In this document: positions 1-8,422 of the stretch, one piece after another
Layout: every line of letters begins with the position of its first letter
How positions within the stretch are numbered: position 1 is the first letter of the stretch
From: Thiopontia sp964551545
GTDB taxonomy: Bacteria; Pseudomonadota; Gammaproteobacteria; GCF-002020875
DNA length: 10,218 bases
NCBI GenBank assembly: GCA_964551545.1
Contig: CAZKCT010000063.1
Span: forward strand, 1 to 10,218
Reading direction: 5' to 3'
Made by a program: the position numbers and the translations under genes
Notes under the pieces: model-generated
What the model saw: the letters and a program-made list of their open reading frames with translations, nothing else
Databases searched by the model: none
Told to the model about the DNA's origin: nothing

Positions 1-318
1 TGTGCATCTTATCAGCTCACCGATCCGTCGCCTAAAGGCGAGGGGTTTACGGATCCCCTATCGGGGACTCTAAATTTTTCGGTATGGGCACACCCACAAT
101 CCTCTCTTTAAAGCCAGACTATACTGAAAAAAACAGCGGCTTGTGTGTTACGAAATGTTATAGCGTTAGAGCCGTTTCTCATATTAATCGCTCTGTAAGC
201 ATTTGCAGTTTCTACCCCATCTGCCTCGAACGGCCAAAGGCGGGGAACCCTCCTCCTGCAAGGGGTAGGGTGCTTGAACTGCGATTACTTTTGCAACTAT
301 TAATATGTGGTGTGGGCA
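1..318. other. Non-coding stretch downstream of glnE
   Basis: No convincing gene is visible on either strand. The open frames here are short, lack ribosome-binding sites and show no recognisable protein motif. The left 80 bases hold GC-rich hairpins described separately. The rest includes repetitive C-rich and G-rich runs around 230-270 (ACCCT and AGGGT arms that could pair weakly) but no clear terminator T-run in the glnE direction. The next gene on the left lies outside the window. Confidence 0.6.
22..80 (+). repeat. Cluster of competing hairpins with trailing T-run
   Basis: Three pairings are visible. GATCCGT (22-28) can pair with ACGGATC (49-55), enclosing a CGCC-TAAA-GGCG hairpin (29-40). 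GGGG at 42-45 can pair with CCCC at 55-58. TCCCC (54-58) can pair with GGGGA (63-67) around a TATC loop. They share bases, so not all can form at once. ATTTTT follows at about 74-79, as expected for a weak rho-independent terminator of something transcribed rightwards from beyond the left edge. It could also be the structured end of a mobile element such as an IS200/IS605-type right end. Neither role can be proven from what is visible. Confidence 0.35.
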
Positions 319-329
319 TTACCCCACCA
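308..329 (-). terminator. Hairpin at the glnE stop codon, possible mRNA 3' end
   Basis: TGGTG-t-GGG (308-316) pairs with CCCCACCA (322-329), giving an eight-pair stem with one bulged base. The five-base loop (317-321) contains the TAA stop of glnE. No strong U-tract follows on the minus strand (CATATTAATAG), so it is either a poor intrinsic terminator or a 3'-stabilising hairpin. Confidence 0.3.
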
Positions 330-3096
330 TCACCCGCTGCCAGATCTCCATGACCTGTTTGCGCTCTTCGATAAACTCGATATCAGGCACCCGTGCAGAG
401 TGGTTCTCCAAAAAGAGGTGGTAGGCACGACGGCGGAATTGACGGTAGTTCTGAACCAGTATGGCGGCATCTTCCCGGCTCAGTCGCTTCTCTTTTTCCA
501 GCGTCTCAATCTGGCGCACATTATCACTCCAGCGCAGCAGTTTGGGGTACTGATGCGCCCAACGCAGGATCAAGTACTGGACAATAAATTCCACATCGAC
601 CATCCCCCCCTCCATCTGCTTGAGATGGATCTCGCCTGCCTTACAGTGCCCCAACGACTCCCGCATCTTCTCTCGCATTTCACACACATCCACCCGCAGC
701 TTCTCTGGGTCACGCTGTTGTGACAGCACCTCTTGGCGGATGGCCCCAAACTGTTGCTTTGCGGCCTCACCGCCAAATACCACACGAGCGCGCACCAGCG
801 CCTGATGCTCCCAGGTCCACGCCTCATTGAGCTGGTACTCCCGGAACCCATCCAAGTCAGAGACCAAGATGCCCGAGTTGCCATTAGGGCGCAGGCGGGA
901 GTCAATCTCGTAGAGGCGTCCGCTCATGGTGCGGGTACTCATCAGGTGGATCATGCGCTGTCCCAGCCGCACATAAAATTCACGGCGGCCGACCGGATAC
1001 TGTTTACGGCTAAACGGCGCTTCTGGATCTCCATCATGGAGGAAGACCATATCCAGATCCGAACCATAGCCCAGCTCCAGCCCCCCCATCTTGCCGTATC
1101 CGATAGCGACAAAGCCGGGAGATGTTGCACTCTCGGAACGTTTCCGAGGCTGTCCCATGCGCCGTGTCATCTCATTCCAGCAGAGCTGGAAGCTGCGCGT
1201 CACCAACGATTCCGCAATCCATGTGAGCGCATCACTCACCTTCATCACCGGCAGTTTGTCCATCACATCGACAGCGGCAATCTTGAGAATGTTGCGACGC
1301 TGAAAGTGGCGCATCAACTCCATCTGCTGTTCCAGATCCTCTTCATCAACCCGGCTGGCGAGTAGCTCCAATTCACTGAGCAGTGGCTCCGGCCCGCTCG
1401 GCATCACAATATTGCGTACATCCATCAGCTCTTCCAGCATCATCGGATTTTCTGACAGCTGTTCGGCAATCCAACTACTCTTCTGTAGCAGGGTCAGCAG
1501 ATGTTCCAACGAGGCGCTGTTCTCCGCCAGCATGGAGAAGTAGACGGAGCGTCGACCAATCCCCTCCACCAGACGGATCGCCCACATCAGGCTCTCATCA
1601 ACGTGCCGCTGCTGGCTTGCAGCCTCGATCAGTAGTGGCATCAGGCGGTTGAGACGGTGCTGTCCCTCTCGGCTCATCGACTGCACACTGCTCGACTCGG
1701 CCAACTGCTGCAGACGGTGGGTAATCAACTCTCGGTCGTCAAACCACTGTCCTACACTCTCTGGCGCCTCTCCATCACAGATTTGCTCCCAAATCTGCTG
1801 AAATGAAATCTCCTCTTCGCTTTCCTCCTCCCCATCCGAGAAGAGCTGCTCAAACTGCTGCTGTACCGCTTCCCGATGCTCGGTCAACACAGCATAGTAT
1901 GCCTCCCAACTGTTGAACTGCATCGATTCGGCCATCAGCTGGCGCTGCACATCACTCTGCGGTAGGCGCTGAGTCTGGCGATCTTCATACTCTTGAATAC
2001 GGTGTTCACTGTTACGCAGGAAGAGATAGGCATCAACCAGTATCTGGTAATCGGCCCCACTGATCTCTCCCCGATCTCTCAACAGAGGCAAGACCTCAAG
2101 GATGGGACGAATCTGTAACTCTTTCTCCGCGCCCCCACGCACTAGCTGGAAGGCCTGACCGATAAACTCAACCTCACGGATACCACCCGGCCCCAGCTTT
2201 ACGTCATCCAGCATCCCTTTTTTACGGACCTGACGCGCAATCATCTGCTTCATCTCGCGCAGAGACTCAAAGGCGCTGTAATCAAAGTAGCGACGGTAGA
2301 TGAAGGGACGCAGCATGGCCATCAACGCCTCGCCCGCTACAACATCACCCGCTACCACCCGCCCCTTGATCCAGGCGTAGCGCTCCCAGCTTCTGCCGTG
2401 GAGCTGGTAGTAATCCTCCATCGCATCAAACGAAGAGGCAAGCGCTCCCGCCTCACCAAATGGGCGCAGTCGCATATCGACCCGGAAGACAAAGCCTTCG
2501 GCGGTGTTGGAGTTAATCGCCTTGATCAGGCGGCGACCGAGATTGGTGAAGAACTCCTGGTTGGATATCCAGGGGCGGCGGCCTCGGGTCTCTCCATCTT
2601 CCGGATAGGCGAAGATCAAATCGATATCGGAGGAGAAATTGAGTTCACGCGCACCGAGCTTGCCCATCGCCACCACAATCATTGGCTGCGACTTACCGCT
2701 CTGCTCTCCCTTCGGAGTACCCTCCTCATCACACTGCCACTGATAGAGCAGATCCAAGGTCTCAGAGAGACAGACATCCGCCAGTGCTGAGACTTCCGCT
2801 ACAGTGCTGTGATAATCCCCCCAACCGGACAGATCACGGACTGCGATTCGCACCATCTCCTGACGGCGGAACTGACGTAGTTGGGTAGAGAGCTGCGAAT
2901 CACTGCTGACCTTTTTCAGGCGCTTGCGCAGTAGCTTGCGATAGGTGGCTTCACTGCTGGTGGTCTGCAGACGGCCTGACTGCTCAAGCCATGCCAACAA
3001 GCTTTCATCTTGCCGACAGCTATTCTCAATAAAGGGGCTGAACCGAAAAAGCCTGGTGATGGTGTTGTGGCGCTCCGCTTGCTTCATGCGCCCCAC
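319..3096 (-). CDS. glnE: Glutamine synthetase adenylyltransferase / deadenylylase
   Basis: GlnE attaches AMP to a tyrosine of glutamine synthetase to lower its activity and removes it again, under control of PII proteins and glutamine. At 925 residues it is close to the roughly 945 of the E. coli enzyme. Two nucleotidyltransferase modules are visible. The N-terminal, AMP-removing one has GKLGARELNFSSDIDLIF at about 145-162, with the metal-binding pair D157/D159. The C-terminal, AMP-adding one has GKMGGLELGYGSDLDMVF at about 668-685, with D680/D682. Each is followed by its conserved partner segment (FRVDMRLRPFGE; YEIDSRLRPNGNSG). A GTG start at 3096 has GAGG four bases upstream; an ATG three codons in (3087) is a possible alternative. 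The N-terminus is about 25 residues shorter than in E. coli. The start lies 7 bp after the M23 peptidase stop, and that TAG overlaps the AGAGGT ribosome-binding region, so the two are probably co-transcribed and coupled. Confidence 0.97.
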   Translation of the reverse strand: MGRMKQAERHNTITRLFRFSPFIENSCRQDESLLAWLEQSGRLQTTSSEATYRKLLRKRLKKVSSDSQLSTQLRQFRRQEMVRIAVRDLSGWGDYHSTVAEVSALADVCLSETLDLLYQWQCDEEGTPKGEQSGKSQPMIVVAMGKLGARELNFSSDIDLIFAYPEDGETRGRRPWISNQEFFTNLGRRLIKAINSNTAEGFVFRVDMRLRPFGEAGALASSFDAMEDYYQLHGRSWERYAWIKGRVVAGDVVAGEALMAMLRPFIYRRYFDYSAFESLREMKQMIARQVRKKGMLDDVKLGPGGIREVEFIGQAFQLVRGGAEKELQIRPILEVLPLLRDRGEISGADYQILVDAYLFLRNSEHRIQEYEDRQTQRLPQSDVQRQLMAESMQFNSWEAYYAVLTEHREAVQQQFEQLFSDGEEESEEEISFQQIWEQICDGEAPESVGQWFDDRELITHRLQQLAESSSVQSMSREGQHRLNRLMPLLIEAASQQRHVDESLMWAIRLVEGIGRRSVYFSMLAENSASLEHLLTLLQKSSWIAEQLSENPMMLEELMDVRNIVMPSGPEPLLSELELLASRVDEEDLEQQMELMRHFQRRNILKIAAVDVMDKLPVMKVSDALTWIAESLVTRSFQLCWNEMTRRMGQPRKRSESATSPGFVAIGYGKMGGLELGYGSDLDMVFLHDGDPEAPFSRKQYPVGRREFYVRLGQRMIHLMSTRTMSGRLYEIDSRLRPNGNSGILVSDLDGFREYQLNEAWTWEHQALVRARVVFGGEAAKQQFGAIRQEVLSQQRDPEKLRVDVCEMREKMRESLGHCKAGEIHLKQMEGGMVDVEFIVQYLILRWAHQYPKLLRWSDNVRQIETLEKEKRLSREDAAILVQNYRQFRRRAYHLFLENHSARVPDIEFIEERKQVMEIWQRVMVG

Positions 3097-3103
3097 GATA
3101 CCT

Positions 3104-4129
3104 CTATCGTGATCGAGGTGCCATCGCCAGTTGCCGATCTTTCTTATGGCTGAGCAGCAATTTGCGCAGCTCTGCAGTCGCCTGGAAAAAGTGCTTACGT
3201 TCGGCTGCAGTCAACTTGCGGGTACGAGGCAGGGACACCTTCATGGCATCCTTATACTCCCCACGCTCACGGAATTCATAGTGGAGATGGGGGCCAGTCG
3301 ACATCCCTGTGCTACCCACATACCCAATCAATTGTCCCTGGCGCACCCGAGAACCCGGCTTCAATCCACGGCCAAACTTGGAGAGGTGTGCATAGACGGT
3401 GGTGTATTTTCCACCGCTATGGTTGAGGAAAATGACCTTGCCGTACCCCTTCTGATACTCTCGCTTCTGCACCACGCCATCGGCAGTGGCCATCACCGGG
3501 GTTCCCTTACGGGCAGCGAAATCTGTGCCTCGATGAGGACGATAGGTCTTGAGCACCGGGTGGTAACGACGTAGCGTGAAGTGGGAACTGACCCGACCTT
3601 TCTTCAGCGGACTACGAAGGAAATCGGCCTGTAGCGGCTCCCCATCCCCACGATAGTAACGGGCCACCCCATAGCGGTTGACGTGGCGAATCATCCGAAT
3701 CGGCTCACCACGATTCTCCAGCTCGGCGGCCATGATCACCCCATCACGCAGAGAACCCTCTCGTCCCGGCTGGAAGACCACAGTGAAGCGGTCCCCTTTC
3801 TGAATGTCTCGACGAAAATCGATCTGCTCGGCAAATAGCGCCTCCAGCTTCTGCAGATGGAGAGCTGGAATACCCGCTCGACGGGCAGACTGGGAAAAGG
3901 TTTTATGGATGCGGCCACTGCGCACCACCCAGCGTGAGGAAGCAACACTCTTTGCTCGCCCCTTTGCTGTCTTGGCTTTCACTGCCTTGGTGGATGATTT
4001 GGCAACCACCTTGGTCGGAGTAATCCGTTGTGGCTCCAGCGTACTTTTTTTCACCTGTGCAGGCTGCTGCGCGGTACAGCCGACCAGCAGAAAGAGGGCA
4101 CTTATCAGAATGGTGAAGATTGATTTCAA
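3104..4129 (-). CDS. M23-family peptidoglycan endopeptidase, predicted lipoprotein
   Basis: The C-terminal half is a LytM/M23 domain with the full zinc set. Numbered from the upstream TTG at 4156, these are HRGTD (H208, D212), H257 in VYAHLSK, and H290/H292 in GPHLHYE. Before it lies an OapA/MepM-like segment (about 76-170, WVVRSGRIHKTFSQSARRAG onwards). The region RVSSHFTLRRYHPV resembles MepM (YebA), a DD-endopeptidase that opens peptidoglycan crosslinks during growth, but no LysM repeat is visible and the protein is shorter. The frame extends to a TTG at 4156. I prefer the TTG at 4129 because it gives MKSIFTILISALFLLVGC, a textbook lipoprotein signal with lipobox LVGC, and because the promoter upstream predicts transcription starting near 4161, leaving almost no leader for the 4156 start. 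A Lys/Ala-rich linker follows the lipid-anchored Cys. Exact substrate is inferred. Confidence 0.9.
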   Translation of the reverse strand: MKSIFTILISALFLLVGCTAQQPAQVKKSTLEPQRITPTKVVAKSSTKAVKAKTAKGRAKSVASSRWVVRSGRIHKTFSQSARRAGIPALHLQKLEALFAEQIDFRRDIQKGDRFTVVFQPGREGSLRDGVIMAAELENRGEPIRMIRHVNRYGVARYYRGDGEPLQADFLRSPLKKGRVSSHFTLRRYHPVLKTYRPHRGTDFAARKGTPVMATADGVVQKREYQKGYGKVIFLNHSGGKYTTVYAHLSKFGRGLKPGSRVRQGQLIGYVGSTGMSTGPHLHYEFRERGEYKDAMKVSLPRTRKLTAAERKHFFQATAELRKLLLSHKKDRQLAMAPRSR

Positions 4130-4167
4130 GTTCGCGTCCGAATCAGGATTCAACAAGTTAGGCGCGG

Positions 4168-4196
4168 AGTATACCGTTCCTTCCCAAACTCATCAA
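4168..4196 (-). promoter_or_regulatory. Sigma-70-type promoter for the M23 peptidase-glnE unit
   Basis: On the minus strand TTGATG (4196-4191) is separated by exactly 17 bases from TATACT (4173-4168). This lies in the 70-bp gap between the ntrC stop and the peptidase start, so transcription should begin near 4161. It implies that the peptidase and glnE can be expressed independently of ntrBC. No NtrC site is seen next to it. Confidence 0.6.
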
Positions 4197-4226
4197 ATAA
4201 GTGGCCGGTTTAAAGGGCTTATGGGC

Positions 4227-5630
4227 CTACCCCTCCAAAGACAGCTCCTTGATCTTGCGGGTCAACGTATTGCGCCCCCACCCCAGTAGACGCGCCGCCT
4301 CTTGCCGTTTCCCGGCCGTATGCTCCAGCGCGGCCTCGATCACGATCCGTTCCATCGTCGGCACGACTTGCTCCAGCAGCCCCGCCTCCTGACGATTGAG
4401 GTGGTGGCGAATCCACTGCTCTAGCGCCATCTCCCACCCTTCTCCAGAAGAGGGTTGATCGGCACGCAGCTCCAGCGGCAGATCCTCCACCTGCACCGTC
4501 CGTGAGGGCGCCATTACCGTAATCCAGCGACAGGTATTCTCCAACTGGCGCACATTGCCCTGCCACTCCAGTCCACAGAGATACTGGATGGTCTCTGGCA
4601 ACAACTCTTTCTCCTCAACCTCCAGCTCCTCTGCAGCCAGGTTAAGGAAGTGGTTTGCCAGCAACGGAATATCTTCGCGCCGCTCAGAGAGGCGTGGCAC
4701 ATGAATCCGAATGACATTAAGGCGGTGATAAAGATCCTCCCGGAAATCACCGGCCCGTACCGCCGCCTCCAGATCTTGATGAGTGGCCGCAATAATCCGC
4801 ACATCAACCTGAATCGGCGCATGGCCACCCACCTGATAGAACTCCCCCTCTGACAAGACTCGCAGCAGCCGAGTCTGGGTCTCCAGCGGCATATCCCCAA
4901 TTTCATCGAGAAAGAGCGTGCCACTATTCGCCTGTTGAAAGCGTCCCTGTCGAGCAGCCGTTGCGCCGGTAAAGGCCCCTTTCTCATGACCAAATAGTTC
5001 AGAGTCCATCAAATCGCGAGGAATCGCCGCCATGTTGAGGGCGATGAAAGGGTGCTCTGCACGCGGGCTGTGGCGATGCAGTGCCTGTGCCACCCGCTCT
5101 TTGCCCGTGCCCGATTCCCCATTGATCAATACCGTCATGTTGGATTGTGCCAACCGGCCAATGGCACGGAATACCTCCTGCATCGCCGGAGACTCTCCGA
5201 TGATATCGGTACTCTCCCCTTGTTGGCTCTCCTTACGCGCCCCCTGTTTGCTGCGTACCTGCTCTATGGCGCGCATGGAGAGAGAGATCGCCTCCCCAAT
5301 ATCAAATGGCTTGGGCAGGTATTCAAACGCCCCTCCCTCATAAGCAGAGACCGCACTATCCATATCCGAGTGGGCGGTCATGATGATCACCGGTAGATCA
5401 GGCTGTCGTACTCCCACCTCCTTCAGCAGTGCCAGCCCATCCATTCCAGGCATGCGGATATCACTAATGATCACGTCTGGCTGCTCACGCTCCAGTTTAT
5501 CGAGGATCGTCTGTCCATCATTAAAACTTGCCACCTCCAGCCCCGCCTTCTGCAAGGCTTTCTCCAGCACCCAACGTATGGAACGATCATCATCAATGAC
5601 CCAGACACTGCCCTTCACACCCTCTTCCAT
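4227..5630 (-). CDS. ntrC: Nitrogen regulation response regulator NtrC (NR-I)
   Basis: NtrC is the sigma-54-dependent activator of nitrogen-limitation genes, including glnA. The 467 residues show all three expected parts. The receiver domain (about 8-125) has acidic residues D13-D15, phospho-acceptor D57 in ISDIRMPGMDG and K107. The AAA+ domain (about 140-375) has Walker A GESGTGKE (171-178), the sigma-54-contacting GAFTGA loop (218-223) and Walker B GTLFLDEIGD (237-246). The C-terminal Fis-type helix-turn-helix (about 441-463) includes KRQEAARLLGWGRNTLTRK, nearly the enteric sequence. The ATG at 5630 has GGAGG about six bases upstream. It overlaps the last 16 bases of ntrB, so translation is likely coupled. 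NtrC-type sites at 8509-8556 and 6835-6851 are its probable targets. Confidence 0.97.
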   Translation of the reverse strand: MEEGVKGSVWVIDDDRSIRWVLEKALQKAGLEVASFNDGQTILDKLEREQPDVIISDIRMPGMDGLALLKEVGVRQPDLPVIIMTAHSDMDSAVSAYEGGAFEYLPKPFDIGEAISLSMRAIEQVRSKQGARKESQQGESTDIIGESPAMQEVFRAIGRLAQSNMTVLINGESGTGKERVAQALHRHSPRAEHPFIALNMAAIPRDLMDSELFGHEKGAFTGATAARQGRFQQANSGTLFLDEIGDMPLETQTRLLRVLSEGEFYQVGGHAPIQVDVRIIAATHQDLEAAVRAGDFREDLYHRLNVIRIHVPRLSERREDIPLLANHFLNLAAEELEVEEKELLPETIQYLCGLEWQGNVRQLENTCRWITVMAPSRTVQVEDLPLELRADQPSSGEGWEMALEQWIRHHLNRQEAGLLEQVVPTMERIVIEAALEHTAGKRQEAARLLGWGRNTLTRKIKELSLEG

Positions 5631-6703
5631 GACGTACCTCCCTCCAGCGGGATCAGCAGGGTGAAGATGGTCTCACCCGGTTTAGATTGACACTCGATCA
5701 CCCCACCTTGACGCTGCACAATCGACTGCGCAATAGAGAGCCCAAGCCCGGTTCCATCGGCACGCCCCGTCACCATTGGCAGGAAGATAGTGCTCCGCAA
5801 CTCTTCCGAGATCCCGGAGCCATTGTCCTCAATCTCCAAACTACAAACCAGGCGGTGGCGCTGGTTGCCAATGGTGATCTGTCGACGCACACGGGTACGC
5901 AACTTGATTTGTCCGTTGTTTTTGAGGCTCTGTGCCGCATTCTTCACAATATTGAGCAGCGCCTGAATCATCAGATCACGATCTGCCGGGAAAGAGGGGA
6001 TGCTGGGATCATAATCACGCTGGATAGCAAGCGCCTCACCACTCGCCTCTGCCAACACCAAGGTGCGTACCCGCTCCAGCACCTCATGGATATTGGTCTC
6101 TTCCATTTGTGGCGGACGATTGGGCCCCAACATCTGATCCAACAGCGACTGCAGCCGATCCGCTTCCCCAATAATGACCTCGGTATACTCCTTCAGCGCC
6201 GGATCCCCAAGCTCCCCCTCCAGCAACTGTGCTGCACCACGCAATCCACCCAGTGGATTCTTGATCTCATGAGCAAGCCCTCGCAATAGGTCCGCTGATG
6301 CACGATTCTGATGGAGTAGTCGCTCCTCATTGCGGATCCGCAAATGCTGCTCCACCTGTTGCAACTCCACCAGAATACGCTGCTCACCGAGAGGAATCAG
6401 AGAGCAGTCCACCATCGCCCGATTGCCATTGATGAAATGGAGCTCCACCTCACGTTCGGTATAGGGGAAGTCACTCTCCTGCACCCGCTCAATCCCCTGA
6501 CCAATATCACAACCAATATCGACAACGGCTGATATCTTATGGCCCAATGCCTTGTTGGCACTAACCCCAAACAGCACCTCTGCGGCCGGATTGAGGTGGA
6601 GCAGTTGTTGGGTGCGATCAACCACCAACTGCGCCATCGTGGTGTGTTCCAACACCAGATCGCGCAAATGGTTTTGCTCTATTTTCTCATAACACCCGGA
6701 CAT
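5615..6703 (-). CDS. ntrB: Nitrogen regulation sensor histidine kinase NtrB (NR-II)
   Basis: NtrB phosphorylates NtrC when nitrogen is scarce and, with PII bound, promotes its dephosphorylation. The 362-residue protein has no membrane segment, as expected for this cytosolic sensor. An N-terminal PAS-like domain (about 15-120, with LNPAAEVLFGVSANKALG) precedes the dimerisation/phospho-acceptor helix LRGLAHEIKNPLGGLRGAAQ (H145), the family signature. The ATPase domain carries the N-box (N251, N255, NIVKNAAQSL), the G1 box EDNGSGI (D293) and the G2 box GRADGTGLGLSIA (about 313-325). The ATG at 6703 has an AGAAGG-type ribosome-binding site very close to it. The 3' end overlaps ntrC by 16 bp. A 201-bp gap holding a terminator and an NtrC site separates it from glnA. 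Confidence 0.96.
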   Translation of the reverse strand: MSGCYEKIEQNHLRDLVLEHTTMAQLVVDRTQQLLHLNPAAEVLFGVSANKALGHKISAVVDIGCDIGQGIERVQESDFPYTEREVELHFINGNRAMVDCSLIPLGEQRILVELQQVEQHLRIRNEERLLHQNRASADLLRGLAHEIKNPLGGLRGAAQLLEGELGDPALKEYTEVIIGEADRLQSLLDQMLGPNRPPQMEETNIHEVLERVRTLVLAEASGEALAIQRDYDPSIPSFPADRDLMIQALLNIVKNAAQSLKNNGQIKLRTRVRRQITIGNQRHRLVCSLEIEDNGSGISEELRSTIFLPMVTGRADGTGLGLSIAQSIVQRQGGVIECQSKPGETIFTLLIPLEGGTSWKRV

Positions 6704-6834
6704 ACCCTTCTCTTTGCAATCGCTATACCAGCCACCGCCCCTAGAGTCATCAATTTACTTTCCTTCATAAACAGTAGGTTACAGAGAAACCACTGACCGC
6801 TATTCGTCTCATGGGAGAGAGTGTATCGCACTGA

Positions 6835-6851
6835 TGCACTATTTTGGTGCA
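6835..6851 (-). promoter_or_regulatory. NtrC binding site upstream of ntrB
   Basis: TGCACTATTTTGGTGCA is a 17-bp match to the NtrC consensus (TGCAC, then an AT-rich centre, then GTGCA). It lies 132 bp before the ntrB start and 3 bp past the glnA terminator. In enteric bacteria a similar site overlaps the weak ntrB promoter and NtrC represses there. A TTGCAC element at the edge of this site could be a -35, but no good -10 is visible at the right spacing, so repression is inferred from family knowledge. Confidence 0.75.
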
Positions 6852-6853
6852 AT

Positions 6854-6886
6854 AAAAAGCCCCCCTGCAAAACAGGGAGGCTTTTT
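6854..6886 (-). terminator. Rho-independent terminator after glnA
   Basis: On the minus strand AAAAAGCCTCCCTG (6886-6873) pairs with CAGGGGGGCTTTTT (6867-6854), with one mismatch and a short T-rich loop, and it ends in a T-run (TTTTTATT). It starts 18 bp after the glnA stop. It should limit glnA read-through into ntrBC, which matches the usual surplus of GlnA over NtrBC. Confidence 0.85.
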
Positions 6887-6904
6887 AAGGGTGACTGGTA
6901 CGAT

Positions 6905-8311
6905 TTATACGCTGTAGTACATATCGAACTCAACCGGATGCGTCGTCATGCGCAGACGGGTGACCTCTTCCATCTTCAGATCAATATAGCTGTCGATGAA
7001 GTCATCTGTGAAGACATCGCCCTGCTTGAGGAAGTCACGATCTGCATCCAACGCTTCCAGCGCCTGATCAAAGGAGTGACATACGGTTGGGATCTCAGCC
7101 GCCTCTTCTGCAGGCAGGTCATACAGATCCTTGTCCATCGCCTCACCTGGATCAATCTTGTTCTTGATGCCGTCAAGGCCAGCCATCAGCATTGCAGAGA
7201 ATGCGAGGTATGGGTTGGCCGTTGGATCCGGGAAACGAACCTCAACGCGCATCGCCTTCGGAGATGGGACGTGTGGGATACGGATCGAAGCAGAGCGGTT
7301 ACGGGCAGAGTAGGCCAGCATCACTGGTGCCTCGAAGCCTGGCACCAGACGCTTGTATGAGTTGGTCGAGGCATTGGTGAAGGCATTCAGTGCACGGGCG
7401 TGCTTGATGATACCGCCGATGTAGTAGAGCGCCTCCTGAGAGAGACCACCATACTTGTTACCAGAGAAGATGTTCTTACCCTTCTTGGCAATCGACTGAT
7501 GCACGTGCATACCGGTACCGTTATCACCAACGATTGGCTTCGGCATGAAAGTCGCCGTCTTGCCGTAAGCGTGTGCCACATTGTGGATCACGTACTTGAG
7601 GATCTGAGTCTCATCACCCTTCTTCACCAGCGTGTTGAACGCCGTTGCGATCTCATTCTGGTTGGCCGTTGCCACCTCATGATGATGCGCCTCGATGGTC
7701 AGACCCATGTCCTCCATCACCAGACACATGGCCGTACGGATGTCCTGGGTAGAATCGACAGGAGGAACGGGGAAGTAGCCGCCCTTAACGCCCGGACGGT
7801 GGCCCATGTTACCGCCTTCATAGACCTTCTCGGTATTCCAGGAAGCCTCTTCAGAGTCGACCTTGCAGAAAGAGCCACTCATGTCAGCACCCCAACGCAC
7901 ATCGTCAAACAGGAAGAACTCTGGCTCTGGACCGAAGTAAGCGGTATCACCAATACCGGTCGACTTCAGATACGCCTCGGCACGCGCAGCAACAGAACGT
8001 GGATCACGCTCGTACCCTTCCATGGTGGCTGGCTCAACGATGTTACAACGGATGATGACCGTTGGCTCCTCATAGAATGGATCCAGCATCGCCGTGGCTG
8101 CATCTGGCATCAGGATCATGTCGGACTCATTAATGCCCTTCCAACCCTCGATGGAAGAACCATCAAACATCTTGCCCGCCTTGAAGAAGGCTGCGTTGAC
8201 CTCTGCGGAAGGAATAGTGACGTGCTGCTCCTTACCCTTGGTGTCTGTAAAACGAAGATCAACAAACTTGGCGTTGCTCTCCTTGATGAGCTTGGCTACT
8301 TTCTGAGACAT
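6905..8311 (-). CDS. glnA: Type I glutamine synthetase
   Basis: GlnA makes glutamine from glutamate, ammonia and ATP as a dodecamer in the cytosol; this is the main high-affinity ammonia entry point. The 468 residues match the GSI-beta length. Visible active-site segments include MFDGSSIEGW (48-57), the metal-binding glutamates in GPEPEFFLFDD (E129, E131), HHHEVATANQNE (209-220, with E212 and E220), the ATP/metal region NGTGMHVHQS (264-273) and NSYKRLVPGFEAP (317-329) followed by RNRSASIRIP. The adenylylation site KDLYDLP is intact with Tyr397, so GlnE encoded downstream in the same window can regulate it. The ATG at 8311 has AGGGAG six bases upstream. Transcription from the sigma-54 promoter would give a leader of about 108 bases. 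Confidence 0.99.
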   Translation of the reverse strand: MSQKVAKLIKESNAKFVDLRFTDTKGKEQHVTIPSAEVNAAFFKAGKMFDGSSIEGWKGINESDMILMPDAATAMLDPFYEEPTVIIRCNIVEPATMEGYERDPRSVAARAEAYLKSTGIGDTAYFGPEPEFFLFDDVRWGADMSGSFCKVDSEEASWNTEKVYEGGNMGHRPGVKGGYFPVPPVDSTQDIRTAMCLVMEDMGLTIEAHHHEVATANQNEIATAFNTLVKKGDETQILKYVIHNVAHAYGKTATFMPKPIVGDNGTGMHVHQSIAKKGKNIFSGNKYGGLSQEALYYIGGIIKHARALNAFTNASTNSYKRLVPGFEAPVMLAYSARNRSASIRIPHVPSPKAMRVEVRFPDPTANPYLAFSAMLMAGLDGIKNKIDPGEAMDKDLYDLPAEEAAEIPTVCHSFDQALEALDADRDFLKQGDVFTDDFIDSYIDLKMEEVTRLRMTTHPVEFDMYYSV

Positions 8312-8422
8312 GAACGGCTCCCTGATTCAAAAATAAAAACGGATCTCCACAACCCTGTGAAGCGACCCTGTGAAAAATGGTTTTTCAAAAGTGGAATCGA
8401 TCCACCCCGAAAAGTGTGCTGG

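Noticed and set aside
150..240. GTTCGAGGC on the minus strand looked like a tRNA T-arm, and GCGTTAGAGC like an attC end.
   Set aside because: No acceptor stem, D-arm or anticodon arm can be folded around it, and the attC heptamer fails at its last base with no partner site.
4157..4163. A third GTTAGGC heptamer, as in integron core sites.
   Set aside because: It lies between the M23 gene's promoter and its start, among conserved genes and with no partner core; taken as chance and as a caution for the cassette claim.
6679..6750. A 23-codon minus-strand frame (ATG at 6750) ending just inside ntrB, possible leader peptide.
   Set aside because: It has only a poor, distant AAGGA, no recognisable motif and out-of-frame overlap with ntrB; chance is likely in a 200-bp gap.
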